Below are positions 11,115 through 23,612 of a stretch of 64,000 bases of DNA, one piece after another. The notes under the pieces were generated by a model, which did not search any database, was not told the origin of the DNA, and worked only from the letters and a program-made list of their open reading frames with translations. Within the stretch, counting starts at the first letter, position 1, and every line of letters starts with the position of its first letter. The translations under genes and the position numbers were made by a program. Source of the stretch: Ailanthus altissimus (lineage: Eukaryota; Streptophyta; Magnoliopsida; Sapindales; Simaroubaceae); NCBI GenBank assembly GCA_946807835.1, contig OX327684.1:10248001-10312000 (forward strand). Direction: 5' to 3'.

Positions 11115-14100
11115 ATGGGTTCTGGTTCAAAAGTGGGGAACAACAGTTATGAATACTCGTTCAAGATTCTGTTGATTGGTGATTCCGGTGTCGGCAAGAG
11201 TAGTATTCTTCTCAGTTTCATCTCCAATTCTGTTCATGATCTTTCCCCTACAATTGGTATATATATATATATATATAATATGTTTTTTGTTTAAAAAAAA
11301 TTCTTTTTTGTCATCTTTGACTTTTGGATGTCGTGTATATAAATTTTAAGTAACAAATGCTTTCTTTGTTGCTTAAAATTTGTACTAACATTTGGCATCT
11401 TTGAACTATGTAACTGTTGCATAATCAGATTAAGGTTATTCCGAGAGTATGTAAAATTGTTATTAAATTTCTATGTATGTATGCATGATGTATGCATGTA
11501 CTTTTTTTTTTTGTTTTTGTATTGTGTATGCTATGTATTGTTATGTCTACTTAGAGTAGAATTGGGATAACCATCTGGGTTGTTTGTGGTTTTGAATAAG
11601 GAAAAGGTCTAACCCGACTTGTTTCTTTGACTTTGGTGGCAACTAGTGAGAAATTAGTAGCAGCTCTCTGTTTTATAAGATGGTTCTTGGGAATTTTAGT
11701 TAACGGAAGTCATTTCTTTGATTAGAACACTCAGAAGTATGACTCACAGATAAAATTCTTTCAAGGTTATTGCATTTTAATTTTTGTTCTCAGTACTGCT
11801 ATCACTTGAGTTTTAATTGGGAGGAAGGCTAATGGAAGAATTAAACTAATGCTTCCTGACTTAGCTTACTTGTATAATCTTTTACCATTTAAGTTTTTTG
11901 TATTATGATGTGCACCTTTGGATATTGTATCATTCATGTTCAGGTGTTGATTTTAAGATCAAACTCCTCACAGTTGGTGGAAAGAGATTGAAGCTGACAA
12001 TTTGGGACACAGGTAATTGATGGATATGATATTGGCTGATTATTTGCAGCTTTTCTATTTCATTCAACTTCTAATGTGAATAAATATGAAGAAAAATGTA
12101 ACTGATTGACAAGTTACTGTAAATTATCACACTCAAGCTCCTTACTAATTGGCCAAGTCAGTGAAGTTAACATGTTTTTCTGATTAAAAGAGAGTTCCTG
12201 AAAGGGATTGTAAAAATGTTTTAAGTCCTTCTAGCTGAATGTCTTTTAGCTGCTAGATGTAGCAATTGCTACAGAATGTGAAACTATTAATAGAAGTTTG
12301 AGATTCAGTGGTGACAACAAATGGTTGTCAAGCCTAATAGTTTTGATGCAATAAACTGCTAAATTGTGAATTGGGATTGGCCATTTGCATTGAAGTCCAA
12401 AGGATTTATCAATGATACCATCCTTCAGAGATAATGGTCAGCATGTTGGATATGCTGCTTGGTTGGCGGATAAGAAAGGAGATGATGTGTTGACGTAATC
12501 AGAAGGAAGCTAGTGCCTATTACTAGATAAAGCTCAATGAGAAGAGGATTCAATTTTTTAGTTAATAGTTGGGTTAATGCTTAATGGCACAGTATAGAGC
12601 TGGAAACATGTGCTGCCTAGTAACAATCTTTTTTTCATCAGAGCTCTATGTCTTGAGTCTTAAGCTTTGGTTCTGGTTCACGGGACCAGAAACTAACTAT
12701 TTTAGGATTGGGTTTCAGATGTCTCCAAATTATTTAATGGACTATAAAGTATAGCATTATTACCTTCCTACATTTATTGCTTTAATGGCTCGTAAAGAAG
12801 GTAATTGTCTTAAAATATTGTAATTAGTAACTGAAAGAAGTCTCTGGCATCATTTTCAGCCAGGGGCGTGATGATATCCTGAGATATTTAGTTAGTCTAG
12901 TTAACTATAGGAATGGTTTGTTATGTTGTTTAGCGAACTATGGTATCCTTGTTTGAAAACCGGAGTAGAGCATGTAGCAATAAATATAAAAAGGCAAGTA
13001 ATATGAAGGATAGATCATGGAAGTCTCTTGTTATCCTTAATCATAACGTTTTGGTGCTTAAATATATCATCAATTTTCATAAAGTTGACAGCATTCTGAA
13101 GGGTGTTGCTGCCTTCTATGTGTCCCTGTGCTTGTAGCTCATCGTCAAGCATAACTGCTATTGATATAAAATACAAATAAAGATGTGGTTTCATGGTAGT
13201 TTAGTCTATACATGAATGAAGAGTTATATATTTATGAGCTTATGCATGTCCAGGAACCCATAACCAAGGAGAATTAGGTGGTGAATATGACCTTTTCATG
13301 TTCCTTATATTTGAGTGAATGTGTATGTAAGCTCTTTTCAAGCTGTTTAATCCTTTTGAAAGGTTAATGGGTTGGATACTGATTAAGGAATTCACACTAG
13401 TAGTGTCGTTGAGTATGGATTCAGATCTGTCAAATACAATTTGTCACTTTATGAATACCCCTAATTAGACTTAACCCGAAGACTATTCAAATTTCCTGAA
13501 GCCAGTTCAGTGATAATTTCATTAAACATTTGTTATATTGCAGCTGGACAGGAGAGATTTGGGTCATTAATAAGCTCTTACTATAGAGGTGCACATGGAA
13601 TCATCCTTGGTATGTCCTTGTGAATATTAAACATCTCATGGTACATATCTGTAGATTGCATTTCCATATTATGGAATTTGAATTCTTCCAAGTGGTCAAT
13701 GTTTGACATGTTTGGTGGTCTGATAGAAGTATTAAATGTTTTTATGAAATGTTCATGCTTATTAATCAAAATGAAACAAATCCATAATGTAGAAATACTG
13801 TCTTTTTGAGGTTGCTTGTTCTTGTATCTATAAGGAATTGTGTGCACAGTTAACGAATCAATATCATGTGATTGGATATCATTTGGAATAGTGCATTCAC
13901 TAATTCAGCTTTTTTTATAGTTAAGTACGATGCTATTGCAAGTAATAGATGTAAATTTTGATGAATTGAAGTCTCACTAATTTGTTATTAATTTTCTTCT
14001 TAGTTTATGATGTGACACGGAGAGAAACCTTTACAAACTTGTCAAACTTATGGGCAAAGGAAGTAGCGCTTTACTCCACAAATCGAGATTGTATCAAAAT

Positions 14101-15071
14101 TTTAGTGGGAAATAAAGTTGACAGGGTGAGTTGATAGTCTTGCCAACCTTGAGATTCTAATGTTGATATCATTCTTCTGTCAGGAACTGTTTCCTTAACT
14201 AATAATTTGCATATTTTTGAGTGGATATGCACTTCATTGTTTTTAGCTATTACCTAATATGTTCACTAACTGAAGATGAGTTACAGGATAGTGAAAGAGC
14301 AGTCACCAGAGAGGAGGGTATGGCACTTGCGCAAGAGCATAAATGCTTGTTTCTCGAATGTAGTGCTAAAACTAGAGAAAATGTGCAGCAATGCTTTAAG
14401 GATCTCATATATAAGGTATCATCACAAGAAAGCTGTATATTTTCTGCTGTTGTTTTGAATCTGCTTCATGTTCTAATAGTTTGCTAGACATTGTTGATGC
14501 TGCAGTTGTTGAGCCCAGTGCAAGTAGAAATGGGCGTGCTAGTTGTATAGAAGATACCAATCACTAAGAGGAAGTCTAATTGTCTGTTTGGCGTCCATAA
14601 TCTGTGAATTACAATTTCTTCCCTTCGGTTCTTTCAAATTAGTCATTATTGAAATGATTTTACAAGGGACTTTATGATTTCTAAGATGAAAATCTGAACC
14701 AAAAATCAAATGCTTTAGCATTTCTTGAAATTTTAAATGTCATCTCAAGTGAAATTATTTTCCCCTTTGGGTCTGTAGTCGACTTTTTACTTGATGTGCC
14801 ACCATTATCTGATGAAACTACACAACAGAGAATCTGTGAGATAAACTCTTATCATTAACTATAGGGCATTGGCTTCTTAAGGATTGAATAGTGTGCATGC
14901 TTCTTGCTTCTCATCTAATTTGATACTTTTTATGAGTTAATTAGTTCAATTTCTTCACAGATACTGGAGGTACCCACTTTATTGGAAAAGGGATCTGTAG
15001 TAGTGAAGAACCAAAATTTGATACAGAAACAAGTGCAGCGGGAGTCTCGTGGTGGTAATTGCTGCTCTTAA
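11115..15071 (+). CDS. RABC2: RABC2/Rab18-type small GTPase, six exons, intact
   Basis: Rab small GTPase of the plant RABC (Rab18) class, a prenylated membrane-traffic switch cycling between GTP and GDP. Exons: 11115-11256, 11944-12012, 13544-13609, 14004-14125, 14287-14415, 14961-15071. All introns are GT-AG and the total is 639 nt, 212 residues, matching the family's usual length. Visible motifs: P-loop GDSGVGKS (22-29), switch-I Thr46 in LSPTIG, DTAGQ (69-73), NKVD (129-132), ECSAK (157-161), and the C-terminal NCCS with two prenylatable cysteines. The start MGSGSK matches the family MGSSSG start; an in-frame ATG five codons upstream (11100) is less likely. The acceptor at 14286 is chosen because it gives VDRDSERAV, the expected sequence. 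Odd points: switch II reads RFGSLI where relatives have RFRTLT, and AHG replaces AQG. I infer a functional gene; the subclass rests on remembered family sequences. Confidence 0.95.
11257..11943 (+). other. Rab intron 1
   Basis: A 687-base phase-1 intron that splits Gly48. It opens with a (TA)n microsatellite directly at the donor (GTATATATATAT..., about 11257-11280), so length variation in this run would sit within a few bases of the splice site. No nested gene or transposon was recognised. Confidence 0.85.
12021..13098 (+). repeat. intron-2 segment duplicated at 20.8-21.9 kb
   Basis: Nearly the whole first 1.08 kb of Rab intron 2 (intron 12013-13543) recurs at 20765-21867 in the same orientation. 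Matching blocks include ATATTGGCTGATTATTT, CATTCAACTTCTAATGTGAA, GACAAGTTACTGTAAA, GGGATTGGCCATTTGCATTG, AAAAAGGCAAGTAATATGAA, and CTTAATCATAACGTT. The match begins about eight bases inside the splice donor and stops before the last 445 bases of the intron. Either part of a second Rab copy was once present, or the intron harbours a dispersed repeat. No terminal repeats mark it as a known transposon. Confidence 0.88.
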
Positions 15072-15696
15072 ATAATATGCTGGCAATAGATTAAAGAGAT
15101 CTATATAAATATATTGCTCACTATAAATTGAGACAGAAGTTCTCTGACTCACTGCAAAGGCAACTGGATGCTTAGATGGTCGAAGACAATCCAGAATCAG
15201 ATAGTGTACGCGATTATATGTTCATAAAGTTTTGCTGAAGCCCTTCTGGTTGCTTCAATCATAATTTTGTTATTTTATTCTTTTTTGCTTTTGGATTGGG
15301 AGGGGAGGAGGGTTTGCAACACCTTCTAGGTCATGTAAATCTATTTTCTTTTTAAATTTTTAAATTTTTTTTTAATCTTTATTATTATAAGTTTGTTCCA
15401 TTCCATGCACTATCTGTCGATGTTGAGAGTCAGAAGTATACAGATTTTGGGGGATGATAATGATCGTGTAAAAAATGGTTACAATGTATTTGTTCAAAAT
15501 TGAAAGGTATACTTAATACAGGAAAAGGCATTCTGGTGCTTCAGAAGTATAAGGCATTTCTTTTAAGTTCATTTTATGCAGTGGGTATAAATTTCAGAAT
15601 GATCCTAAACATGACAGCATAGATAACAGGAATATTGTTGAAAGTTCAAAATTTTCCTTATCAAGCTCTCTGAATTGTGAACTTATAATGTAACTT
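15072..15696 (+). other. Rab 3' flank / probable 3' UTR
   Basis: This stretch follows the Rab stop codon up to the left edge of the copia element. It should contain the 3' UTR and polyadenylation region, but no canonical AATAAA is obvious. The copia LTR begins 625 bases after the stop, so any longer 3' regulatory sequence would now lie beyond a 5-kb insertion. Confidence 0.5.
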
Positions 15697-18600
15697 TGTT
15701 AAAGAAAGCACACAAATAATTGAGATTGCGAGATTGAAAAGACTAAGAGAGGAACAAAAAATAAAAAATAAATAATTGAGATTGCGAAATTGAAAAGACT
15801 AAGAGAAGAACAAAAATAAAAATTAAATATACATATAAAAATTTGTGTAGTTTGATAATATGTTTATGATAAGTTAAGATTTATGCTTTTCTTATTGTTT
15901 AGTGACTACAAAAACTCTATCAAGGTTTGCAAGAAAAATAGTAGTTAAAATGCTCTCAAGGTTTTATTACACAATGTATCAAAACCCTAAACGAAACATG
16001 GTTTATATATAGCACAAAATTGCCTCAATAAACCTTAAAAGAAAACCCTAAACGAAATATGGTTTATATATAACATAAAATGTCTCAATAAACCTTAAAA
16101 GGAATAGGATATATATATGTAGGATTTGGAGCCGCCTAAAATCTTAAAATAACATGCAGGCCTTAAATCTAGGTTTTGGTGCTGCAGCCCCACCTTGCTG
16201 GGCTGTGGTGCCACCGTGACCTATGTTAGGTGTTGTGACTTGGCTTAGCTGGGCCTCGACGCCTAGCTATTACTCAGGGCCGTGCCGTAACCTAGGCTCT
16301 AATTTGTGACGAATGGACTTCGAGATGTAAATATAGCATAAACACCCAAAGGTTGGGAGAGATGAATAAGCTAGTGAAGCACCATGTAGGATTTTATTTC
16401 ATAGAGAGACCCGGGCCTTCGCTACCTGAGTTGCTACGTCAAGCCTTGGGTTTCCCTTGCGGTGTGGCTTGGTTTTTCATTGTCGCAAGCCTACAGCTTC
16501 TTACGTTTGTGCAAGTCTTGTTTGTCTGACATATTCTTGGCCACTTGTCGTCTTCTTATTAGTCTTGACTCAAAACCATACTAAACCCTATTTTTTTTAT
16601 CACCAATCTTCACAAATCCCCTATTTGATTTAAAACCACTTTGAAGCTTTCCAAGGATTTGTTATATCCATATCATATGCTTCATTAAACAATAAGTTTT
16701 TTTTCATCGGGTCCGAGTAGAGACCAAAGGTCTTGAGCAACCGATCTAGTAGAATAACTCAAAAGATAAAGAAGTATCGTTAATTTCTTCATTGGTAAGT
16801 TAACTTGGCCTATATAAATACACACCCATTTTCCCATTCCTCTCATCAAACTTTGAAACTATTCACTTACACGGACCCATGAATGGAGTGAGTGTTATCT
16901 CGATTGGGTGTATAGTTATTGGTGACATTGTACTATTGAAACAGAAAGAAAGGATTTGGCCCTTACCTATGAACTAACCTAACATTAATGTGTTTAGCTC
17001 TCTTATGAAACACTTAATGTTTGCTTAGATCTATGACAATTTGGCTATCACAATGCACACAAGTTTCAACTTCCTTTATTGCCAATAACATATGCACATT
17101 TCCCTTTCAAATATATGGCATCTTTAATAGTTTCTCTAACAGCTATATACTCTACCTCAGTAGTTGATAGTGCTACCACATATTGCAAAACATATTTGTA
17201 GCATACATCATATCCAAACACAGTAAATATATACACAGTCAATAACCTTCTTTAATCAAGGTCACCTGTATAATTTGAGTACACATATCCTTTAACTATT
17301 GCACTATCTTTTGCCTGCCCTTTTATACTGTAAACCATGATGCAACATTGCTTTCAAGTACCTCATAATCCATTTAACAATAAGTTAATGCTCATTGCTA
17401 GGATTAGCAATATATCTACTTACCACAGTTTGAGCTATATTAGGCTTTATGCATATCATTGCATACATGATGCACCTTAAAACGCTAGCATATGGTACCT
17501 TAGGCATCTACAGTTCTGATGATTGTGATGCTGATAATTTGAAATGCATAGCTAATAGAGTCAAAACAGTTTTTGCATTAGACATTTTGAACATTTCAAG
17601 AATGTCAAGTATATACTTTTGCTGAGACAAGAATATAACATCAAATCTGTCCTTTATAATATCTATACCTAAAATCCTTTTGGCTGACCCTAAATCTTTT
17701 ATTTCAAACTCACCAATCAACTGCTTTTTCAGCTTTTATATCTATTCCATACACTGGTTTGTTATATATGTAATATGCTATCAATATATCATTCGCATAA
17801 AGAAGCAGATACATTTGTAAACTATTTTTCAATGCCTTAAAATACACACATCCATTATACTTAGTCCTAGTAAAGTCATAATAGAGCATAAAATTATCAA
17901 ATCTCCTACACCATTGCCTAGGAGCTTGTTTTAGACCATATAAAGACTTATTTAATAAGCAAGCATGATTTTATTTTTTAGGTTCTTCAAAATCTTATGG
18001 TTGTGACATATATTTCTTTTCTTCAAGATCTTTATGAAGAAATGTATTCTTGATATCCATTTGCTCCAAATGTAGATTCAAATTTACACACATGGCCAAT
18101 AAAATCCTTATTGATGAGTGATTGACTACATGAGTAAAAATCTCATCGAAATCCATCCATTCTTACTAAGTGAATCCTTATGCAACTAACTCAACCTTAA
18201 ACCTTGAAGGCTCAACACTTAGGATCCACTCTTTAACATTGTAAACTCATTTACACCCATATACTTTTTTATTTCTAGGTCTAATTGCTGATGTGAGACT
18301 TCTATTAATCAGGTAAGCTGTTATGTTTACTGTCGCACCCCAAAATACTTTAGACAAACATGCATTGGTCAGCATACATCTTACTTTCTCAAGTAAAGTC
18401 ATGTCATCATTTTTGCAAGACCATTTTGCTGTGGCGTTGATCTCACTATTTTATACCTCGCAATTCCATGTTTAACATAAAACCTGTCAAACTTAGTATT
18501 ACAGAACTCAAAACCATTATCCGTTCTAAGTCTCTTGATTCTCTTGTTAGTTTGATTCTCAATAAATACTTTCTAGGTTTTGGACGTTTCAAACACTTAT

Positions 18601-20720
18601 TTTTTACTCTTCAACATATATACCCACAACTTCCTTGAATAGTCAGTAATAAATGTCAAAAAGTACTTAGCTTCATCATAAGTGACAACTTGAGCAGGCC
18701 CTTAAAGATATGAATGTATATAATCTAGAGTAGCTTTTGCATTGTATTCTATATTGTTAAAATTGACTTTATGAGCTTTCCCAAGTACAATGCTCACAAA
18801 ACCTATTGGTTGAATCTTTTTCTTGTTAAAAGCACCCTGATCATATAATTCCTTGAGACCTTTTTTTTTTTTACTTAGATGAGCTAATCTATATGCCATA
18901 ACTTGGTTTGTATATCTTCAACATCAACAAAAATTGATGCTAACCAATAATAGCTTCTCTAAGTAACATATACAACCTATTGTGCTTCTCACCATTCATT
19001 ACTACTATGAAACCCTTAATCACTTTAAGTATTCCATTTTAAGCTTTGAATGAACAACCAACTTGATCTAGCATACTTAGAGAAACTATGTTCCTTTTAA
19101 AACATCTAATAACTCTACAACCTTTTCATCATACAATTTCAACCTTGTACTACCAATCCCAATGACTTGACAAGTCATGTCATTACCCATTAATACATTT
19201 TTTATCCCATTAATGGACTGGTAATTGGTAAATAAATTTTTACCATGACACATGAAAAGTATAGCCAAAATCAAGCATGCATTCATTAACATTTTTTTTT
19301 CATTTGAAACTACTAAGGTTTTTTGCACTTTCATAGCCCTCTTTATAAGCTATTGCAATATCACATTCCTTTGAATTCTTGTCCTTCATCTTGTTCTTCC
19401 TTTATGGATAATTCTTTATGACGTGACTTTCTATTTTTGCAACAATAACACTTCCTGGATTTACCATTTGTCTTTGATCTTGAATTTCTCTTCTATTTCA
19501 CTTCTCTATTCTCTACCATTCCTTTTATAATCCTTCTACAATATTGAGCTCTGATCCTTTTGCCAATTATTTTAAGTTTAAGAAGGCTTTAACATCAGTC
19601 ATCATTAATGATTCCTTGCCATAGAGGGTTAACGAAGTGTTTATAACTTACTGGTAAAGAACTTAACAATATTATTGCTGTATTTATTTTTAATCTTGAC
19701 ATAAATCATTTTTCAAATCAATGATAATCTTGTAAAAAGTATCAATATAGTTTTTAATCGAAGAACTTTTAGCTATAGACAATTGATAAAACTTCTTATT
19801 GATATATAACTAATTTGTAAGGGACTTGATCATATACAAATCATCAAGTTTTTTTCAAAGACTAATTGTAGTTCTTTCTTTAACAACTTCTTAAAATCTC
19901 ATCACTCAATGATAGAACATTCGTACTATGGGTATTCTTCTGAATGAATTCACGGTTTGGGTCAAATCTTGATGTCTCAAGCTTCTTCTTATCATTGGTT
20001 GTGGCTGGAGTTTCCTCAAGAGTAGAATCAAGTCCTTTACTCTCTAGTAAAGCCACCACTTTTACCTTTCACAGATTGAAATCATTCTTCCTATTGAACG
20101 TCTCAACTTCATACTTGTGAAATGGCATGATTGAATTAACTTGGCTCAAATACTAGTTTGTTAAATAAAACCACCCATAAGTAATTGAGATTGCGGAATT
20201 AAAAAGATCAAGAAAAGAATAAAAAAATAAAAATAAAACACATGACATAAGAATTTATATGGTTCGACAATTGTCTACGTCCATAGTTGATGAAGATCCA
20301 GCTTTTCTTATTGATATCTCGAGGGTTTACAAGAAAAAGGTAGCCAAAATGCTCTCAAGGGTCTATTAAACAATGTACCAAAACCTTAAATGAAATAGGG
20401 TTTGTGTATAGCTCAAAACTGCTTCAAGAAACCATAAAAGGAACAAGAAACATATATATAGGGTTTGGGGCCACCCAAAACCCTAAAATAGCATTTGGGC
20501 CTTAAATTTAAGCCCGGGGCTGCACCGCAGCCTAGGTTTCTTGAGTCTTAACACTTAGCCTTGGGTTTTCCTTGCGTTGCAGCTTGGTTTTTCTATGCTG
20601 CAACTTTCGACTTCTGTCCAAGTCTCATCCGTTTGGCACATTTTCGATCATGTCTCGTCTCTTTATTAGTCCTAATTCAAAATCATACTAAACTATAATT
20701 TTTAATCACCAATCTTCACA
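15697..20720 (-). mobile_element. degenerate full-length Ty1/copia retrotransposon
   Basis: An old copia element on the - strand. On the + strand the LTRs are 15697-16614 (3' LTR) and 20159-20720 (5' LTR); both start TGTTAAA and end AATCTTCACA. A PBS matching initiator-Met tRNA sites in altered form (TAGTATTTGAGCC on the - strand) lies at 20143-20156, three bases inside the 5' LTR. A purine-rich tract (AGGGGATT, - strand) lies beside 16615. Flanks AACTT (15692-15696) and AAATT (20721-20725) agree at 4 of 5 bases and are probably the decayed target duplication. The LTRs differ in length because the 3' LTR carries internal duplications and extra sequence. Coding frames are all broken. Confidence 0.88.
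16620..20128 (-). pseudogene. copia gag-pol relic
   Basis: This is the coding relic inside the copia element, read right to left. Gag begins MPFHKYEVETFNRKN at 20128. A zinc-knuckle remnant (CYCC...H) lies near 19430-19450. The protease-region relic at 19086-19334 includes a KNVLMGNDMTCQVIGIG block. The GAG-pre-integrase region at 18702-18899 includes LAHLSKKKKGLKEL and GKAHKVNFN. RT at 17508-17720 contains FEIKDLGSAKRILGIDI and SQQKYILDIL. RNase H near 17050-17170 contains ALSTTEVEYIAV. Domain order PR-INT-RT-RH identifies Ty1/copia. Numerous stops and frameshifts rule out a product. Confidence 0.88.
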
Positions 20721-20764
20721 AAATTCAATTCAAAATATAGTTTGATGTTCTAGCTAAATTTTGC

Positions 20765-21867
20765 TGGATAAGATATTGGCTGATTATTTATAGTTTTCTT
20801 ATTTCATTCAACTTCTAATGTGAACAAATATGAGGAAAAATGTAACTGAGTGACAAGTTACTGTAAACATATCACTCTCATTGTGATCCTTCTAGAGTTG
20901 GCTTTAGCCCCTTACTAATTGGCCAAGTTAGTGAAGTTAACATGTTTTTTTGATTAAAAGAGAATTTCTAAAAGAGATTGTAAAAATCTGAGAGTTCTTC
21001 TAGCTTAATGTCTTATAGCTGCTACATACAACAATTTTTATAGAACGTGAAATTATTAATAAAAGTTTGAGATTCAAAGGTGATGATAAATAATTTTCAA
21101 GCCTAATAGTTATGATGAAATGAACTACTAATTTTAGATTGGGATTGGCCATTTGCATTGAAGTCCGATGGATTTATTAATGACACTAATTTTTAGAGAT
21201 AATGGTTTGTATGTTGGATATGCTACTTAGTTGGCAGATAAGAAACAAGATGATGTGTTGACGTAGTCAAAAAGACACATACTAGCCTATGACTAAGTTA
21301 AAATATGGCCTAGATAAAGCTCAATGAGAAAAGTATTCAAATTTTAACCACATACAGTGGGTTAAGGCTTAATGGTGTAGCATAGAGCTAAGAACAATCT
21401 GCTGCCTAGTTATAATCTTTTCCTCATCACAACTATATGTCTTAAGTTTTGGTTTTGGTTCACAGGACTAGAAACTAACTTCTTTAGGATTGGTTTTTAG
21501 ATGTCCCCAAATCATTTAATGAATTATAATATATAATGTTATTACCTGCCTATATGTATTACTTTCATGGCTCATAAACACGGTAAATATCTTAGAACAT
21601 GGTAATTAGTTACTGCAATAAGTCTCTGTCATCATTTTTAGCCATCAGCATGATGATATCCTGAGAATATTTAGTAAGAATAATAGGAACGATTTGTTAT
21701 GTTGTTAGTGAACTACACTATCATTGTTTAAAACCTGGAGCAGAGCATGTAACAATAGATATAAAAAGGCAAGTAATATGAAGGATAGATCTCTTGATAT
21801 CCTTAATCATAACGTTATAGTGCTTAAATATATCATCAATTTTTTTTATAAATTTAACAACATTCTT
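20765..21867 (+). pseudogene. orphan copy of Rab intron 2 sequence
   Basis: Collinear with Rab 12021-13098 and in the same orientation, with moderate divergence. Two visible length differences are about 35 extra bases near 20890 and extra bases near 21270-21300. No Rab exon 2 or exon 3 sequence flanks it: the left side runs into the copia target site within about 45 bases, and the right side becomes unrelated after the ACATTCTT block. An open frame at 21724-21978 spans this copy and is not a gene. The copy may be the surviving part of an old tandem duplication of the Rab locus or a repeat shared by both places. Confidence 0.85.
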
Positions 21868-23612
21868 GTTCATGCTATAAAAATTATGGGACTAGATCCA
21901 TGTATGTCTAGTGTCCTACTAGACAGATGCTGTGCCTCAGATTCAAAAAAAGATAAGACTAAGGGATTTACCAAGTAAGGCAAAGTCAAACTTGGCTGTC
22001 AGCAAGCGAGGTTTACACTTGGGTTACTAGCAAGCAAGATTTATCGCTAAACTTAGATTGAAGTATAGTAAACGAGCTGTGGAGCTTGGGTTCTTCTTGG
22101 AGAAGGACAAGTGAAGCTTTAATAACAAGGCTATGGGTTTTCAATAAGTAAGGACGCGAGTCCTAGGTTGAATGATAAAAATGAGAGAAAAGATAAAAAA
22201 AAATCTAAGAAGCTTATGTATTATGTTGAGATAAAAAGCTAAGAAGCTTGTGTATTATGTTGAGTGAATAGTTAATGATCATTACAATGAGAAATCAAGC
22301 CTATTTATACGCTGTACCCTATACAAAACCTAATTCTACAAGAAAAGGAATCCTAATGTAATAAAAATTTCTATTATGTATAATCTCCTAAATAGAATAC
22401 AAAACATAATTGGGCCTAAACCCTAAAACAGAAAAGCTCGATAGGCATTTTTTGAGCCAGTATCAACAATGTCCCTCTGCAAGCCGATGAAAGATGATTT
22501 TCGTCAAGGCTTACAACCTAATAAAGCTGGCCATCTTCAAATCACCTCGCTGCTAATGTAGGACTTTAAAATCGCTCGGACCTTAAAATTACCCTATAAG
22601 AAGCCTTCGAAGTAGGTTTTTAATAAACCATATGGATCGCCTTGAACAATCAAGGTTTGTCCAAATGCTTGGCTTTATTTTCTTAAAATTTCCCTGTTAA
22701 GGTCACCTCGTATCATTTTACTGGTCACTCAGACTTCAGCCTTTCAATTAACTCGCCCAGGACTTATCTTCTGGTGATCGTTCAACATCTCTCTAGTTTA
22801 CCACATATCGCTCAACAAGCACTTGGTAGAAATCGAATATGTTATTATAATCACCCGTGTTGAAACTTTATATGCTTTAGGTGAAAAATTTCCCTAGGCA
22901 CCTTGGAAGGCTATCATGATCCAAAATTGCCTATAAACCTTTATAAAGGCAAGAAATCACCTTAAGCACATGGAGATCTCATTCACCCTTGAAATCAACT
23001 GGTTCATTCGTTCTTCTTGTTATAAAATTGCCTTAGGTGAGATTTTTATTTCCAAATCATCCATACAAGTCTTTTAAAGAAATCGTTCGCACTTATGACA
23101 TTTCTTCTCAAAATCGCTAGAGTGAAAACACCAACATTGACTCAATAAAGATTTAAGCCAATTTCTTTATTTAGAATCCCTACGGGTTAATTTTACTAAA
23201 GACTCTTCATCTTTTTTTATCCATTATAATTGTCAGTAACTATCATATCATTAATTACTAACATTTAACAATAACGATATAATCATTGCCTGAGTAATAA
23301 TTTTAAAAACGTAACCATCCCATCATTACACCATTATTAAATGCGGAACTGTTGAAGGACATCCTTTCATTTCAACCATCCTTAGCCACTATAAGAGGAG
23401 GACTTTGTCATTTTTTAGTTTCACTTTTACTTTAAAGCAACCCTATTCTCTCAAACTTCTAAAGTAAATACTTCAAAGTATTCATCATCCTTTTATAAGT
23501 TCTTTATTCTTCAAGGTAGCTTTTCTTCACTTTTTTACTTTTGATATTTAATTAACTGTATTTTACCTTAGAAGTTGTTTAATCTTTAAACTTTTCATGT
23601 ATAGTACTTACA
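21868..23612. other. non-coding region upstream of the PMD relic
   Basis: No coding frame is recognised. A short tandem duplication of about 33 bases (AAGAAGCTTATGTATTATGT and AAGAAGCTTGTGTATTATGT) lies at about 22200-22262. Sequence around 22280-22480, including a TATTTATAC box and ACCCTAAAAC runs, looks like a transposon terminal region. From about 23380 a CACTATAAGAGG box and a pyrimidine-rich leader precede the ATG at 23613, as expected of a promoter and 5' leader of the PMD-type relic. Confidence 0.4.

Noticed and set aside
10965..11294. 109-codon frame extending the Rab N-terminus upstream and into intron 1
   Set aside because: The frame opens at a non-ATG codon, the upstream part is a CT/T-rich leader, and its 3' part reads through the intron-1 donor. 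Family N-termini begin at MGS, which fits 11115.
14221..14487. 88-codon frame across Rab exon 5
   Set aside because: It reads through intron 4 and past the exon 5 donor. The exon proper is 14287-14415; using the earlier AG near 14275 would shift the frame and lose the NKVD...SER continuity.
20721..22200. Possible second Rab gene after the copia element
   Set aside because: Only intron-2 sequence is present. P-loop, DTAGQ, NKVD and SAK coding segments were looked for and are absent, so it is not a gene or even a recognisable exon-bearing pseudogene.
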